The translations under genes were made by a program, and so were the position numbers. The notes beneath the pieces are model-generated. The model was not told the DNA's origin and made no database searches. It saw only the letters and a list, made by a program, of their open reading frames with translations. A stretch of 60,718 nucleotides of DNA from a bacterium (GTDB lineage Bacteria > Bacteroidota > Bacteroidia > Bacteroidales > Muribaculaceae), in assembly GCA_014802625.1 (NCBI GenBank), contig JAAVBX010000007.1, positions 52,184-112,901 on the forward strand. Reading direction: 5' to 3'. Positions within the stretch are counted from its first letter, which is position 1, and each line of letters begins with the position of its first letter. This document shows positions 1 to 7,751 of this stretch, piece by piece.

Positions 1-189
1 GATTATATGATTGGCGACTGGACATCGACCTGGCTCATCTTCGCAGCCTACGCGGCAGTGGTTATGCTTCTCTTCCTTTTCATCTTCCGTTCCCCCTCGA
101 AAAAGGATGAGGTCCCGGTGACTCTCGATGATGTCCGTGGTGATGAGGGCTCCGGCGACGGCTTCGTCAATGATAATCTTCCGAAATAA
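1..189 (+). CDS. C-terminal fragment of an MFS nucleoside-permease-like transporter
   Basis: The open frame runs in from before base 1, so only about the last 62 residues are present. They hold one hydrophobic transmembrane helix, roughly from TSTWLIFAAYAAVV through LLFLFIF. A charged cytoplasmic tail ending in NDNLPK follows. The Trp/Phe/Tyr pattern of the last helix resembles the last helix of NHS-family nucleoside:H+ symporters (NupG type) in the major facilitator superfamily. That resemblance, and the lone terminal helix, are the only evidence. Any other 12-helix MFS carrier is possible. The internal ATG at 7 is not a real start. Confidence 0.55.
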   Translation, partial: DYMIGDWTSTWLIFAAYAAVVMLLFLFIFRSPSKKDEVPVTLDDVRGDEGSGDGFVNDNLPK

Positions 190-230
190 GTAGTTTCAAA
201 CTACTGTATAAGTCTATATCGTTTAAATTA

Positions 231-938
231 ATGATACAATTCTTCGCTCCCGATATTGAATCTACAGGAATCCTCCCGCCGGAGGATTCCTTGCATTGTG
301 CGCGTGTGCTCCGCCATCGTGAAGGCGACCTGATAACCGTAATCGACGGTCGAGGCCACAGGTTCGGCTGCCGTATAGTCTCGGCCGATCCCCGCGCCAC
401 TGCCGTTGACATCGAATCGACTGAAACTATCCCCAATCATTGGGGGTGTAAAATCACTCTCGCAGTGGCCCCCACCAAAAACATTGACCGCATGGAATGG
501 ATGGTGGAGAAAGCCGTGGAGATTGGTGTCGACCGTATCGTGCCGGTGTTGTGCAGCCATTCCGAACGAAAAGTGCTGAAGACCGACCGCCTGCGCAAGA
601 TAGCGGTCTCGGCCATGAAGCAGAGTCTGAAGACGACTCTCCCCGAAATAGCCGACCTCACTCCTCTCCCGCTTTTCCTTAAGGAACCCCATCCCGGAAT
701 GAAATTCATGGGATATTGCGACAAAAATTATCCCCTGCTCTCTCTTGCGCGCGAATACCGCGCCGGCGAGGATGTCACGCTTCTGATCGGCCCGGAGGGT
801 GATTTCTCTCCTCAGGAAGTCGGGATGGCCGTGGATGCCGGTTTTATACCGGTCACATTCGGCGCGAGCCGTCTGCGCACCGAAACTGCAGCCGTGACAG
901 CCATCGACACTATCCACGTGCTTCTTCAGCTCGGATGA
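231..938 (+). CDS. rsmE: 16S rRNA (uracil-1498-N3)-methyltransferase RsmE
   Basis: A SPOUT-class methyltransferase that methylates N3 of U1498 in 16S rRNA using S-adenosylmethionine. The 235-aa product is the usual family length. An N-terminal PUA-like part contains the HCARVLRHREGD stretch. The C-terminal trefoil knot carries LLIGPEGDFSP (about residues 184-194) and the SAM-binding FGASRLRTETA segment (from about residue 210), which are diagnostic for RsmE. It starts 42 bp after the upstream permease fragment and could share its transcript. The large opposing frame at 228-917 is a shadow of this gene. Confidence 0.95.
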   Translation: MIQFFAPDIESTGILPPEDSLHCARVLRHREGDLITVIDGRGHRFGCRIVSADPRATAVDIESTETIPNHWGCKITLAVAPTKNIDRMEWMVEKAVEIGVDRIVPVLCSHSERKVLKTDRLRKIAVSAMKQSLKTTLPEIADLTPLPLFLKEPHPGMKFMGYCDKNYPLLSLAREYRAGEDVTLLIGPEGDFSPQEVGMAVDAGFIPVTFGASRLRTETAAVTAIDTIHVLLQLG

Positions 939-1064
939 TAAATAGTCATCCTATTGGCGCAGTCCGCAGGTTTCTTCCATAAATCTGCACTCCCCCGTAA
1001 AACCTTTATACCCGCTGAAGTGTTAAAATTTCAATCGGAAATTATTAACACTATATTCTATATA

Positions 1065-2603
1065 ATGAAAATTCTTAAGACTCTCGGATGCCTGGCCCTC
1101 TGCGCTTCATCACTGTTGTGCTCGGCCCAGCAGATAAATCCCATCACTAAGGCTATGCTCAACGGATACTCCGAACTTCTCAAGGAGAATCCCAAGGACT
1201 ATCAGACCCTCTATGAGCGCGCCGCTCAGTACTACTCTCTCTCCCGCTACGAAGATGCCCATAATGATCTGGTGAAGGCTCTCGAATATACTCCTGCCAA
1301 GGAGAAGGCCCTGCGTGAAAGCGAGCTCTCGCTTATGGCTGATGTAGCTGTCGAGACAAAGAACTACGACCTCGCCCTGCAGTCAATCGAGGAGGCCCTC
1401 CAACTCTCCCCGGGCAACTATGCCTATACATATAAGATGGGCAATATCCTTCTCTATCTCGACCGCCCGCAGGATGCCTATCGCACTTTCTCCGCCATGC
1501 AGTCGATGAAATCACGCAGTCAGGAGGCCTACATAGGTATGGCCAAGGCTTGCATCGCTATGAAGAATTATCAGGAGGCTGAGGAGCTGATGAAGGAGGC
1601 AGAGAATGCCGACGCGACAAACTATCTTACCTACTGCCGACTCGGCGACCTCTATCTCGACATGGATCAGCCGGAGAATGCCGCCACCAACTATCTGCTC
1701 GGCTTCACTATGTCGAAGGATTCGCAGCGTCCGCTCGAATCTCTTATCGCGTTGGCCGACTCCAACTACAATGCCGTTGCCACGGCTCTCGATTTCGCCG
1801 CAGAGAAAGCTGAAAACCGTATCCCGATTCTCTTCCTGAAAGGCAATATCGCCTGCGAGAGCGGTAATTACAGCCAGGCCGACGCAGCCCTGACTCAGCT
1901 TCTCTCCTATCAGGAGGCAAAGATTCCCGGTGTATATGCCAAACTGGCGGAGGCCAAACTGGGCGAGTACGACCTCGCCGGTGCCGCTCAGGCCATTGAC
2001 AACGCCATCACTCTCGGTGGAGCCGCTGATGAATATGCCCTGAAATCCATCGTTGATCTCGCCAACGGCGACGCCTCCAAGGCCATCCAGGATGCCTCAA
2101 AAGCCCTCACCTACGACGCTAACTCTACGGATGCTCTCATGGCGAAAGCAAAGGCTCAGATCGCATCTAATGACGGTCAGGGAGCTCTCGATACGCTCAA
2201 CGAACTCATAATGATCTCTCCGGATAATCAGGAAGCCCTCCTGCTCCGCGCTTATACCAATCAGGATCTCCTGAAAAATGGCAAAGCCGCTGTCGGCGAC
2301 TTCAACCGTGTCATTCTTGAGGATGCCGAGGCATTCCCCGCTATTGCCTACAAAGCTATCGCGCAGGCGAAGACCGGAAAGAAACTTGATGCCGACTCCA
2401 CCGTCGAAGAGGGTTTAAAGAGCAATACCGGCAAGGATGATCTCTACTGGGGTGCCGTGTACTACGCTCAGACAGGCAATCTTGAAAAGGCCAACGACCT
2501 CCTGCAGAAAGCCATATTCGCCGGCTACCAGAATCAATACACCGTCAAAGGCGACAATACTCCCTGGCTCAATGTGGCACCCATCCGCCATCTCAACAAA
2601 TAA
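1065..2603 (+). CDS. Secreted tetratricopeptide-repeat protein
   Basis: The product is 512 aa if started at 1065, where MKILKTLGCLALCASSLLCSA forms a clear Sec signal peptide. The longer frame from 954 would put 37 unlikely residues in front of it. The rest is a series of 34-residue helical repeats typical of TPR, for example YEDAHNDLVKALEYTP, YDLALQSIEEALQLSP and YEEAEELMKEAE-like units. TPR solenoids bind other proteins, so this is probably a periplasmic or outer-membrane-associated scaffold. No catalytic domain is seen. It lies 126 bp downstream of rsmE and is followed by a strong hairpin terminator. The exact role is unknown. Confidence 0.85.
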   Translation: MKILKTLGCLALCASSLLCSAQQINPITKAMLNGYSELLKENPKDYQTLYERAAQYYSLSRYEDAHNDLVKALEYTPAKEKALRESELSLMADVAVETKNYDLALQSIEEALQLSPGNYAYTYKMGNILLYLDRPQDAYRTFSAMQSMKSRSQEAYIGMAKACIAMKNYQEAEELMKEAENADATNYLTYCRLGDLYLDMDQPENAATNYLLGFTMSKDSQRPLESLIALADSNYNAVATALDFAAEKAENRIPILFLKGNIACESGNYSQADAALTQLLSYQEAKIPGVYAKLAEAKLGEYDLAGAAQAIDNAITLGGAADEYALKSIVDLANGDASKAIQDASKALTYDANSTDALMAKAKAQIASNDGQGALDTLNELIMISPDNQEALLLRAYTNQDLLKNGKAAVGDFNRVILEDAEAFPAIAYKAIAQAKTGKKLDADSTVEEGLKSNTGKDDLYWGAVYYAQTGNLEKANDLLQKAIFAGYQNQYTVKGDNTPWLNVAPIRHLNK

Positions 2604-2628
2604 CTCATTTCATAGACCTTCATTACCC

Positions 2629-2670
2629 GGTCCGGGATCTGCCGTTGCGACGGTGGATCCCGGTCTTTTT
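2629..2670 (+). terminator. Rho-independent terminator after the TPR gene
   Basis: The arms CCGGGATC (2632-2639) and GATCCCGG (2656-2663) enclose an inner GCCGTTGCGACGGT hairpin and are followed by a T run (TCTTTTT). It lies 25 bp after the TPR stop codon. Confidence 0.85.
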
Positions 2671-2700
2671 ATGTAAGCAATTACCACTTACTACTTAATC

Positions 2701-2830
2701 AAAACCTATGGTCCTATGGTCAATGGTCTATGTACAAACCCCATGGTTCTATGGCCTCTGGTCTATGGACAAAACCCCATGGTCCTATGGCCTATGGTCT
2801 ATGCACAAAACCCCATAGTTCTATGGAGAC
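2701..2830. repeat. 35-36 bp tandem repeat, about 3.7 copies
   Basis: Units run 2701-2735, 2736-2770, 2771-2806 and a partial 2807-2830. Each starts AAAACCCCATGG or close to it, goes through TCCTATGG and GTCTATG, and ends AC. Units differ by scattered substitutions. Within a unit the short word CTATGGT recurs. No reading frame crosses it convincingly. It sits between the terminator of the TPR gene and the terminator of the tRNA-Glu genes, so it is non-coding spacer of minisatellite type. Confidence 0.85.
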
Positions 2831-2865
2831 AAAAAAGGATTGACTCCTGAGGAGTCAATCCTTTT
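2831..2865 (-). terminator. Terminator of the tRNA-Glu transcript
   Basis: A perfect 15-bp stem is made by AAAAGGATTGACTCC (2833-2847) and its reverse complement (2851-2865), with a TGA loop. Read on the minus strand it ends in a run of six T (2836-2831). It begins only 3 bp past the 3' end of the distal tRNA-Glu. Confidence 0.9.
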
Positions 2866-2868
2866 CAG

Positions 2869-2940
2869 TAGCCGATCCGGGACTCGAACCCGAGTCTCCA
2901 CCGTGAGAGGGTGGCGTGCTAACCGCTACACTAATCGGCC
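2869..2940 (-). tRNA. tRNA-Glu(CTC), copy without encoded CCA
   Basis: On the minus strand the sequence folds into a full cloverleaf. The acceptor is GGCCGAT/ATCGGCT, the anticodon stem CCACC/GGTGG, and the loop CTCTCAC with anticodon CTC. The T arm has TTCGAGT. The discriminator base is A (2869) and the next bases are CTG, so CCA must be added after transcription. It is almost identical to the copy at 2956-3030. The difference is a compensated acceptor pair (C3-G70 here, T3-A70 there) plus the missing CCA. It is the downstream member of a two-tRNA transcript. Confidence 0.93.
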
Positions 2941-2955
2941 ATAGTTTGAATTATG

Positions 2956-3030
2956 TGGTAGTCGATCCGGGACTCGAACCCGAGTCTCCACCGTGAGAGG
3001 GTGGCGTGCTAACCGCTACACTAATCGACC
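2956..3030 (-). tRNA. tRNA-Glu(CTC), copy with encoded CCA
   Basis: A minus-strand cloverleaf with acceptor GGTCGAT/ATCGACT, anticodon loop CTCTCAC (anticodon CTC, reads GAG) and T loop TTCGAGT. It ends with A73 and an encoded CCA (2958-2956). It is the first gene of the pair, 15 bp upstream of the CCA-less copy, and is served by the strong promoter at 3097-3128. Confidence 0.95.
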
Positions 3031-3096
3031 ATTCGGTTATATCTCCGGGATTCAGTCACTTCCGTTTGAAGCGAGGTTGTTTCCCGTTTGCGAATG

Positions 3097-3128
3097 CAAA
3101 GTTACGAATAAATTCTCACTCCACCAAA
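3097..3128 (-). promoter_or_regulatory. Promoter of the tRNA-Glu pair
   Basis: Read on the minus strand: TTTG (3128-3125), a 20-bp spacer, then TAACTTTG (3104-3097). This matches the Bacteroidetes primary-sigma consensus of a -33 TTTG and a -7 TAnnTTTG. Transcription would start near 3090, about 60 nt before the first tRNA. Nearly the same sequence recurs at 22251-22282. Confidence 0.8.
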
Positions 3129-3191
3129 TATTTTGAACAAAAATTTCCAAAGTATTTTGTAAGCCGCTGATACTTCGGCTTATATAACAGG

Positions 3192-3232
3192 ACGCTCCCC
3201 GGCGATCAACTATGCTGACCAACGGGGAGCGT
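3192..3232 (-). terminator. Hairpin after rpsP, probable terminator
   Basis: A perfect 10-bp inverted repeat (ACGCTCCCCG at 3192-3201, CGGGGAGCGT at 3223-3232) with a 21-nt loop lies 28 bp past the rpsP stop. It has no strong T run on the minus strand, so its termination strength is uncertain. Confidence 0.55.
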
Positions 3233-3259
3233 GATGGTTGCGTGTCGGAAGCGCGGAGA

Positions 3260-3793
3260 TTACTCTGCGGCCTCAGTCTCGGCCACTTCAGCCTCAAGAG
3301 CTGCCTTGGCGGCTGCCTCCTCGGCTGCGAGCTTCTCAGCTTTCTTCTTCGCTACAGACTCGCCTTTCAGACGATTCTTCTCGACTTCTGCCTCGAAAAT
3401 CTTCTTGGCGGTCTCTGCAGCTGCTGCATCCTTCTTAGCCTTGGCGGCATCAGCCACACGTGTGCGGTCGGCCTTCCAGGCGTCGAAACGACGCTGTGCC
3501 TCCTCTTCGGTGAATGCACCCTTCTTGACACCTCCGCGAAGGTGCTTCATGAGCATTACACCCTCTTTCGAGAGAAGAGAACGAACTGTGTCGGTAGGCT
3601 GTGCACCTACTTCTACCCAATACAAAGCACGGTCGAAGTCTAAATTTACTGTAGCAGGATTAGTGTTCGGATTATAAGAACCTATCCTCTCAATAAATCT
3701 ACCATCACGTGGTGCCCTGCTATCGGCGACTACAATGGGATAGTAAGCGTAGCCTTTACGGCCATGACGCTGCAATCTGATTTTTGTTGCCAT
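3260..3793 (-). CDS. rpsP: 30S ribosomal protein S16 with long charged C-terminal extension
   Basis: S16 is a small-subunit assembly protein that binds the 5' domain of 16S rRNA. Residues 1 to about 85 match the classic S16 fold: [21 protein letters not shown] at the start, then [14 protein letters not shown] and the [20 protein letters not shown] region. E. coli S16 is about 82 aa. This one is 177 aa, with a tail rich in Ala, Lys and Glu that predicts as coiled or helical and ends VAETEAAE. Such tails are usual in Bacteroidetes S16. It is divergent from prfA, with its own promoter. Confidence 0.97.
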   Translation of the reverse strand: MATKIRLQRHGRKGYAYYPIVVADSRAPRDGRFIERIGSYNPNTNPATVNLDFDRALYWVEVGAQPTDTVRSLLSKEGVMLMKHLRGGVKKGAFTEEEAQRRFDAWKADRTRVADAAKAKKDAAAAETAKKIFEAEVEKNRLKGESVAKKKAEKLAAEEAAAKAALEAEVAETEAAE

Positions 3794-3878
3794 AAACTTG
3801 CCGGTTGATTTATATCGTGATTGCGGAGATTTTTTTGCTTCAACTTGCGGTTTCAGCGCCTCTCCGCTTTAGCGATTG

Positions 3879-3909
3879 CAAAATTACGCTTTATTTCCCA
3901 CTCCTGCAA
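3879..3909 (-). promoter_or_regulatory. Promoter of rpsP
   Basis: On the minus strand TTG (3909-3907), a 20-bp spacer, then TAATTTTG (3886-3879) fit the Bacteroidetes -33/-7 pattern. The predicted start is about 80 nt upstream of the rpsP ATG. A plus-strand TAATTTTG at 3941-3948 may be the -7 element of prfA, but no well-spaced -33 element accompanies it. Confidence 0.65.
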
Positions 3910-3967
3910 GTTTCACGCAGGTTTTTTGATATCTTTTTACTAATTTTGTAGGGAAATTTGTATTCCC

Positions 3968-5077
3968 ATGAGTGAAAATAACCTTCTCGACCGCCTCGAA
4001 GGGCTCGACGCCCGTTTCGAAGAGGTGGCTACCCTTATAACCGATCCGGCCGTCATCGCCGATCAGAAACGCTACGTCCGCCTCACAAAGGAGTACCGTG
4101 ACCTGGAACGCATCCTCGACGCCACACGTCGCTACAGAGCCTTGCTCGATACCGTTACCGAATCGAAAAATATCCTCGCCGAGGAATCCGATGAGGAGAT
4201 GCGTCTCCTCGCCCGCGAGGAACTCGACCGCGCCTCCGCCATCATTCCCGAGACGGAGGAGGAAATCAAACTCCTCCTAATCCCTGCCGACCCCGATGAT
4301 GCGAAGAATTGTATCGTGGAAATCCGAGGGGGTACCGGTGGCGACGAGGCCGCTCTTTTCGCCGGAGATCTCTTCCGTATGTATCAGAAATTCGCAGAGT
4401 CAAAGGGGTGGCAACTCGCGGTCTCCTCCTTTTCCGAAGGAGCGGCGGGGGGATTCAAGGAGATTATCTTTACGCTGACCGGCGACGCTGTCTACGGCAC
4501 CATGAAGTATGAAAGCGGCGTACACCGTGTGCAACGTGTCCCTGCCACCGAAACCCAGGGACGTGTCCACACATCCGCGGCGACCGTGGCCGTACTCCCC
4601 GAAGCGGAGGAATTCGATGTAGAAATCCACGAGGGGGAAATCCGTTGGGACACCTTCCGGTCCGGGGGTGCCGGTGGGCAGAACGTCAACAAGGTGGAAT
4701 CAGGAGTGCGCCTGCGTTATAATTGGAAGAACCCGAATACCGGTGTCGTTGAGGAAATTCTTATAGAGTGTACCGAAACCCGTGACCAGCCCAAGAATAA
4801 AGAGCGAGCCCTCGCGCGCCTGCGCACATTCATTTATGACAAAGAGCACAGTAAATATCTCGAAGATATAGCCTCCAAACGTAAGACCATGGTCAGCACC
4901 GGCGACCGCTCGGCCAAGATTCGCACATACAACTTTCCGCAGGGTCGAATGACCGACCATCGTATAAACTTCACTCTCTACAACCTCGCGGCCTTCATGA
5001 ACGGCGACATTCAGGAATGTATCGACCGCCTCATCGTCGCCGAAAATACGGAGAAGCTGAAGGCGGCCGAACTTTAA
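3968..5077 (+). CDS. prfA: Peptide chain release factor 1
   Basis: RF1 reads UAA and UAG stop codons and triggers hydrolysis of peptidyl-tRNA on the ribosome. The 369-aa product has the full family layout. The stop-codon reading tripeptide is the RF1 type PAT (residues 192-194, within VPATETQGRVH), not the SPF of RF2. The catalytic GGQ lies at residues 236-238 (SGGAGGQNVNK). No programmed frameshift is present, as expected for RF1. It starts at ATG 3968 with a putative TAATTTTG promoter element just upstream. Confidence 0.97.
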   Translation: MSENNLLDRLEGLDARFEEVATLITDPAVIADQKRYVRLTKEYRDLERILDATRRYRALLDTVTESKNILAEESDEEMRLLAREELDRASAIIPETEEEIKLLLIPADPDDAKNCIVEIRGGTGGDEAALFAGDLFRMYQKFAESKGWQLAVSSFSEGAAGGFKEIIFTLTGDAVYGTMKYESGVHRVQRVPATETQGRVHTSAATVAVLPEAEEFDVEIHEGEIRWDTFRSGGAGGQNVNKVESGVRLRYNWKNPNTGVVEEILIECTETRDQPKNKERALARLRTFIYDKEHSKYLEDIASKRKTMVSTGDRSAKIRTYNFPQGRMTDHRINFTLYNLAAFMNGDIQECIDRLIVAENTEKLKAAEL

Positions 5078-5161
5078 CATTTCATCACTCAACCTTCAAT
5101 GGACCGGCGACGTTTTAGGAGTAAACACAACGTAAGTCCTTACACCTAAATCTTTAGTATT

Positions 5162-5338
5162 ATGAAAGCACTGTCCATCATTTTTTACATTATTGGCTCT
5201 ATTCTTTTGGTCACCTCTTGTTTTGTGACCAACATCTCGGCCGATTGGTGGCTCGGAGGAGCTGCAGTAGTTGCGCTCATTATCGGATGTGTCTGCCAGT
5301 TCAACGCCAACCGCTCCGCCAGCCTGCATCATTTCTGA
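5162..5338 (+). CDS. Small membrane protein, 58 aa
   Basis: The ATG at 5162 opens a 58-codon frame with two predicted membrane helices: MKALSIIFYIIGSILLV near the N terminus and LGGAAVVALIIGCVC in the second half. The tail FNANRSASLHHF is polar. I do not recognise the family. Its stop overlaps by 10 bp the 3' end of the convergent nucleotidyltransferase gene. It follows prfA by 84 bp. The two-helix pattern and compact frame support a real gene, but there is no functional clue. Confidence 0.6.
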   Translation: MKALSIIFYIIGSILLVTSCFVTNISADWWLGGAAVVALIIGCVCQFNANRSASLHHF

Positions 5339-6075
5339 TGCGAGAACATCGCCTCGGCCCTCGACAATGTCTCGGGCTTGCCGATATCGATAAGCTCAAG
5401 CGCGGTATCGCAGACACCCGAAACGCCTGCAGTGCCGATGGATTCGAGATAGAAATCTATAACTGAAAATGCACCCGACCGTCGCTGCCGCTCCATTTCG
5501 GAGCGCACCGCGGTCGGGCTAACTACATGTATCCCGCTGAAGGCAAGTTCACGGTCAGCAGCCGCCGGACGGTAATAAGCGGGACGATAGCGGTTCTCTT
5601 TTACGTTATGCCAGCCAAGAAGTTCCATATCCTTGCCGAAACATAGCCGACGCGATGAATTCCTGTCGCTGACGAGCAATGTGGCCATCCCGCCCCCTCT
5701 CTCATGCCGCTCCACAAGATTGGCCAGGGATGCGTTTGACAGGATATCCACGTTATGCACCAGAAACGGACGCTCATCACCTCCCAACTGAGGAAGGGCA
5801 TGGAGTATGGCACCCCCCGTATCAAGCAGACACCCGCGTTCATCACTTATGCTTATCTTAAGACCGAAATTGGAGTTGGCCCGTAGAAACTCCTCGATCT
5901 GGTCGGCAAAGTGGTGGACATTGACCACAATCTCGTCGAAGCCTTCGGCTCTGAGACGCAGAAGAACTCGCTCAAGCATCGGGACACCCCCGACCGGCAC
6001 GAGTGCCTTTGGATGTTCGAGTGTAAACGGACGTAATCGGGTGCCGAGACCGGCTGCCAGTATCAATGCTTTCAT
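5329..6075 (-). CDS. Sugar-1-phosphate nucleotidyltransferase, MurU-like
   Basis: A 248-aa Rossmann-type nucleotidyltransferase. It has the signature AAGLGTRLRPFTLEHPKALV at residues 7-26, the nucleotide-binding GxGTRLRP loop followed by the conserved PKAL. LVHNVDIL further on is the metal-binding Asp region of the family. Short enzymes of this form include MurU (N-acetylmuramate-1-phosphate uridylyltransferase) and HddC/mannose-1-P guanylyltransferases. It overlaps by 4 bp (ATGA) the stop of the upstream AmgK-like kinase, so the two are co-translated. This pairing is the hallmark of the AmgK-MurU anomeric cell-wall sugar recycling route. The substrate is inferred from that context and is not shown. 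Confidence 0.8.
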   Translation of the reverse strand: MKALILAAGLGTRLRPFTLEHPKALVPVGGVPMLERVLLRLRAEGFDEIVVNVHHFADQIEEFLRANSNFGLKISISDERGCLLDTGGAILHALPQLGGDERPFLVHNVDILSNASLANLVERHERGGGMATLLVSDRNSSRRLCFGKDMELLGWHNVKENRYRPAYYRPAAADRELAFSGIHVVSPTAVRSEMERQRRSGAFSVIDFYLESIGTAGVSGVCDTALELIDIGKPETLSRAEAMFSHQK

Positions 6076-7562
6076 GACTTACGGATTTTGATGGATTGCT
6101 CACGATGTATGAGGGAGACGTGGATGTCGGGATAGTTAGCGGCAAGATACGCGGCCAGACTTTCGGCGCAATACACCGAGCGATGACGGCCACCCGTACA
6201 TCCGAACGCTACCTGCAGATCACTGAATCCGCGCCGCTTGTAGGTCTCGACAGAGGGTACGACCAGACCGCGGACATTCTTCATGAATTCCTGCACCTCT
6301 CCCCTCTCCTCAAGGAAATCTATCACGGCGCGGTCGCGTCCCGTCAGCGATTTATATTCTTCGTAACGTCCCGGATTGTGCATTCCACGGCAATCGAAGA
6401 CGAATCCACCCCCATTGCCGGTCAGATTCTCCGGATACCCCTTTTTATATGAGAAACTTAAAATCTCGACATGCAGCCCATCATCCCTCACCTCCGGGCG
6501 AAAACGCTCAAGCCCCGCAAGTTCGCGGCAACAACGCTCCAGTTCCGGATAATCGGCCAACAATCCATCATCGACAGCTTCCTGAAGATTATCGAGCGCG
6601 AGCGGAATACTCTCTACGAAATGAGCCTTGTGCTCTATAAGTCCGCGGAAACCGTAGGCACCCAATACCTGCAACAGACGCAGTACAATCAGCGGACGCG
6701 CCACCGCAAGCGACTGATCGGGACTGATATCGCGCCAGCCGCTGAGCCACCGCGCATAATCTTCCAGAAGGCTCCATCGCTCCTCTTTGGAGAAACCGGC
6801 CTTGGCCTGCCATAGGAATGAAATCGCGTCATAAATCATCGGGCCTATCATTCCACCCTGGAAATCTATGAATCTTACCGCAATTCCGTCCATATCATAG
6901 CCGTCGACCATAATATTGCGGCTCTGACAGTCGCGGAGCATGAATCCCTCCATAGCGGGTGGATAATCGGCGGCACGCTCGGCGAATCTCGCGATCTCGG
7001 CGTCGAGCCGCTCCTCATTGAAGCTTACGCCTGACGGGCGAAGGAAACAATTCTTAAAATAGTCGAGATCACTCTCTATACGACGGCGGCCGAACCCTGC
7101 CGACATTATATAGTCCTCGATCAACCTGTAGGGTATATTCTGTATCTGAAGCAAGCCTACGATTACTCTCGTCACTCCCTCCTTAATCTTCTCCTTGCCA
7201 TCCTCCCCTTCCAAGCGCATCCGCTTCATCCAGTCAAGGAATGACAGGGATCCCAAATCCTGCTGTAAATATATGTGGCCCGACTCCGAGACCGCGTATA
7301 TAGCCGGAGCAAGCGCCACGCTGCCCGAATGGGCGTATCTGTGAAACACCCGGGACAACCCCGTGAAAGCCTCATTCTCGCGCACATCCTCGCCGAAAGT
7401 GGCGATCACCGTGAGAGGCAGCATATGCTTCGTCTCATCCCCCTCCGGAAGCCAAAGACGGAAATAGCGGCGGGAACTCCCCGCCCCGGGCAATTCCTCG
7501 ACCTTGTCGGGACTGACTCCGAACCGCTCTTCACACAAATTTATGATTTCTTTTATTTCCAT
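6072..7562 (-). CDS. AmgK-like sugar kinase fused to a RapZ C-terminal domain
   Basis: A 496-aa two-domain protein. Residues 1 to about 340 are an aminoglycoside-phosphotransferase-fold kinase. The catalytic loop is LRDCQSRNIMV (Asp211, Asn216) and the metal loop is FIDFQGGMIGPMIYDAIS (Asp233), closest in pattern to AmgK, the anomeric MurNAc/GlcNAc kinase. Residues about 364-496 match the C-terminal domain of RapZ, including LTGRD, the FLEERGEVQEF helix and GCTGGRHRSVY (454-464). In E. coli that domain binds glucosamine-6-phosphate and the RNase E machinery. The RapZ P-loop kinase half is absent and replaced by the sugar kinase. The gene is translationally coupled to the MurU-like gene. A TAAATTTG motif lies at 7574-7567, unusually close to the ATG. 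Confidence 0.85.
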   Translation of the reverse strand: MEIKEIINLCEERFGVSPDKVEELPGAGSSRRYFRLWLPEGDETKHMLPLTVIATFGEDVRENEAFTGLSRVFHRYAHSGSVALAPAIYAVSESGHIYLQQDLGSLSFLDWMKRMRLEGEDGKEKIKEGVTRVIVGLLQIQNIPYRLIEDYIMSAGFGRRRIESDLDYFKNCFLRPSGVSFNEERLDAEIARFAERAADYPPAMEGFMLRDCQSRNIMVDGYDMDGIAVRFIDFQGGMIGPMIYDAISFLWQAKAGFSKEERWSLLEDYARWLSGWRDISPDQSLAVARPLIVLRLLQVLGAYGFRGLIEHKAHFVESIPLALDNLQEAVDDGLLADYPELERCCRELAGLERFRPEVRDDGLHVEILSFSYKKGYPENLTGNGGGFVFDCRGMHNPGRYEEYKSLTGRDRAVIDFLEERGEVQEFMKNVRGLVVPSVETYKRRGFSDLQVAFGCTGGRHRSVYCAESLAAYLAANYPDIHVSLIHREQSIKIRKS

Positions 7563-7608
7563 ACCCCAAATTTACAACTTTTTTACGACATATTTCACCA
7601 AAATTATT

Positions 7609-7616
7609 TATCTTTG
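7609..7616 (+). promoter_or_regulatory. Probable -7 element of the pgk promoter
   Basis: TATCTTTG matches TAnnTTTG. A well-spaced -33 TTTG is not obvious. It would give a leader of about 130 nt before pgk. Confidence 0.5.
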
Positions 7617-7751
7617 CAAAGTGAACCGGATTATTCGGTGTTAACCTCCTCACCATGCTGACTCCAATAGCAGACCCGACATATACTTACCCGGCTTATA
7701 GACACCCAAATAGAGAAACACGACAATTCTGTTAAATTTACACATAAGAAA

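Noticed and set aside
228..917. 229-aa minus-strand frame opposite rsmE
   Set aside because: It lies wholly within rsmE, which has diagnostic motifs, and the translated sequence has no family-like pattern.
954..1064. Longer N terminus for the TPR protein
   Set aside because: The signal peptide begins at 1065; the upstream residues would block secretion.
2701..2830. CRISPR array
   Set aside because: The units are contiguous tandem repeats without unique spacers, and no cas genes are present.
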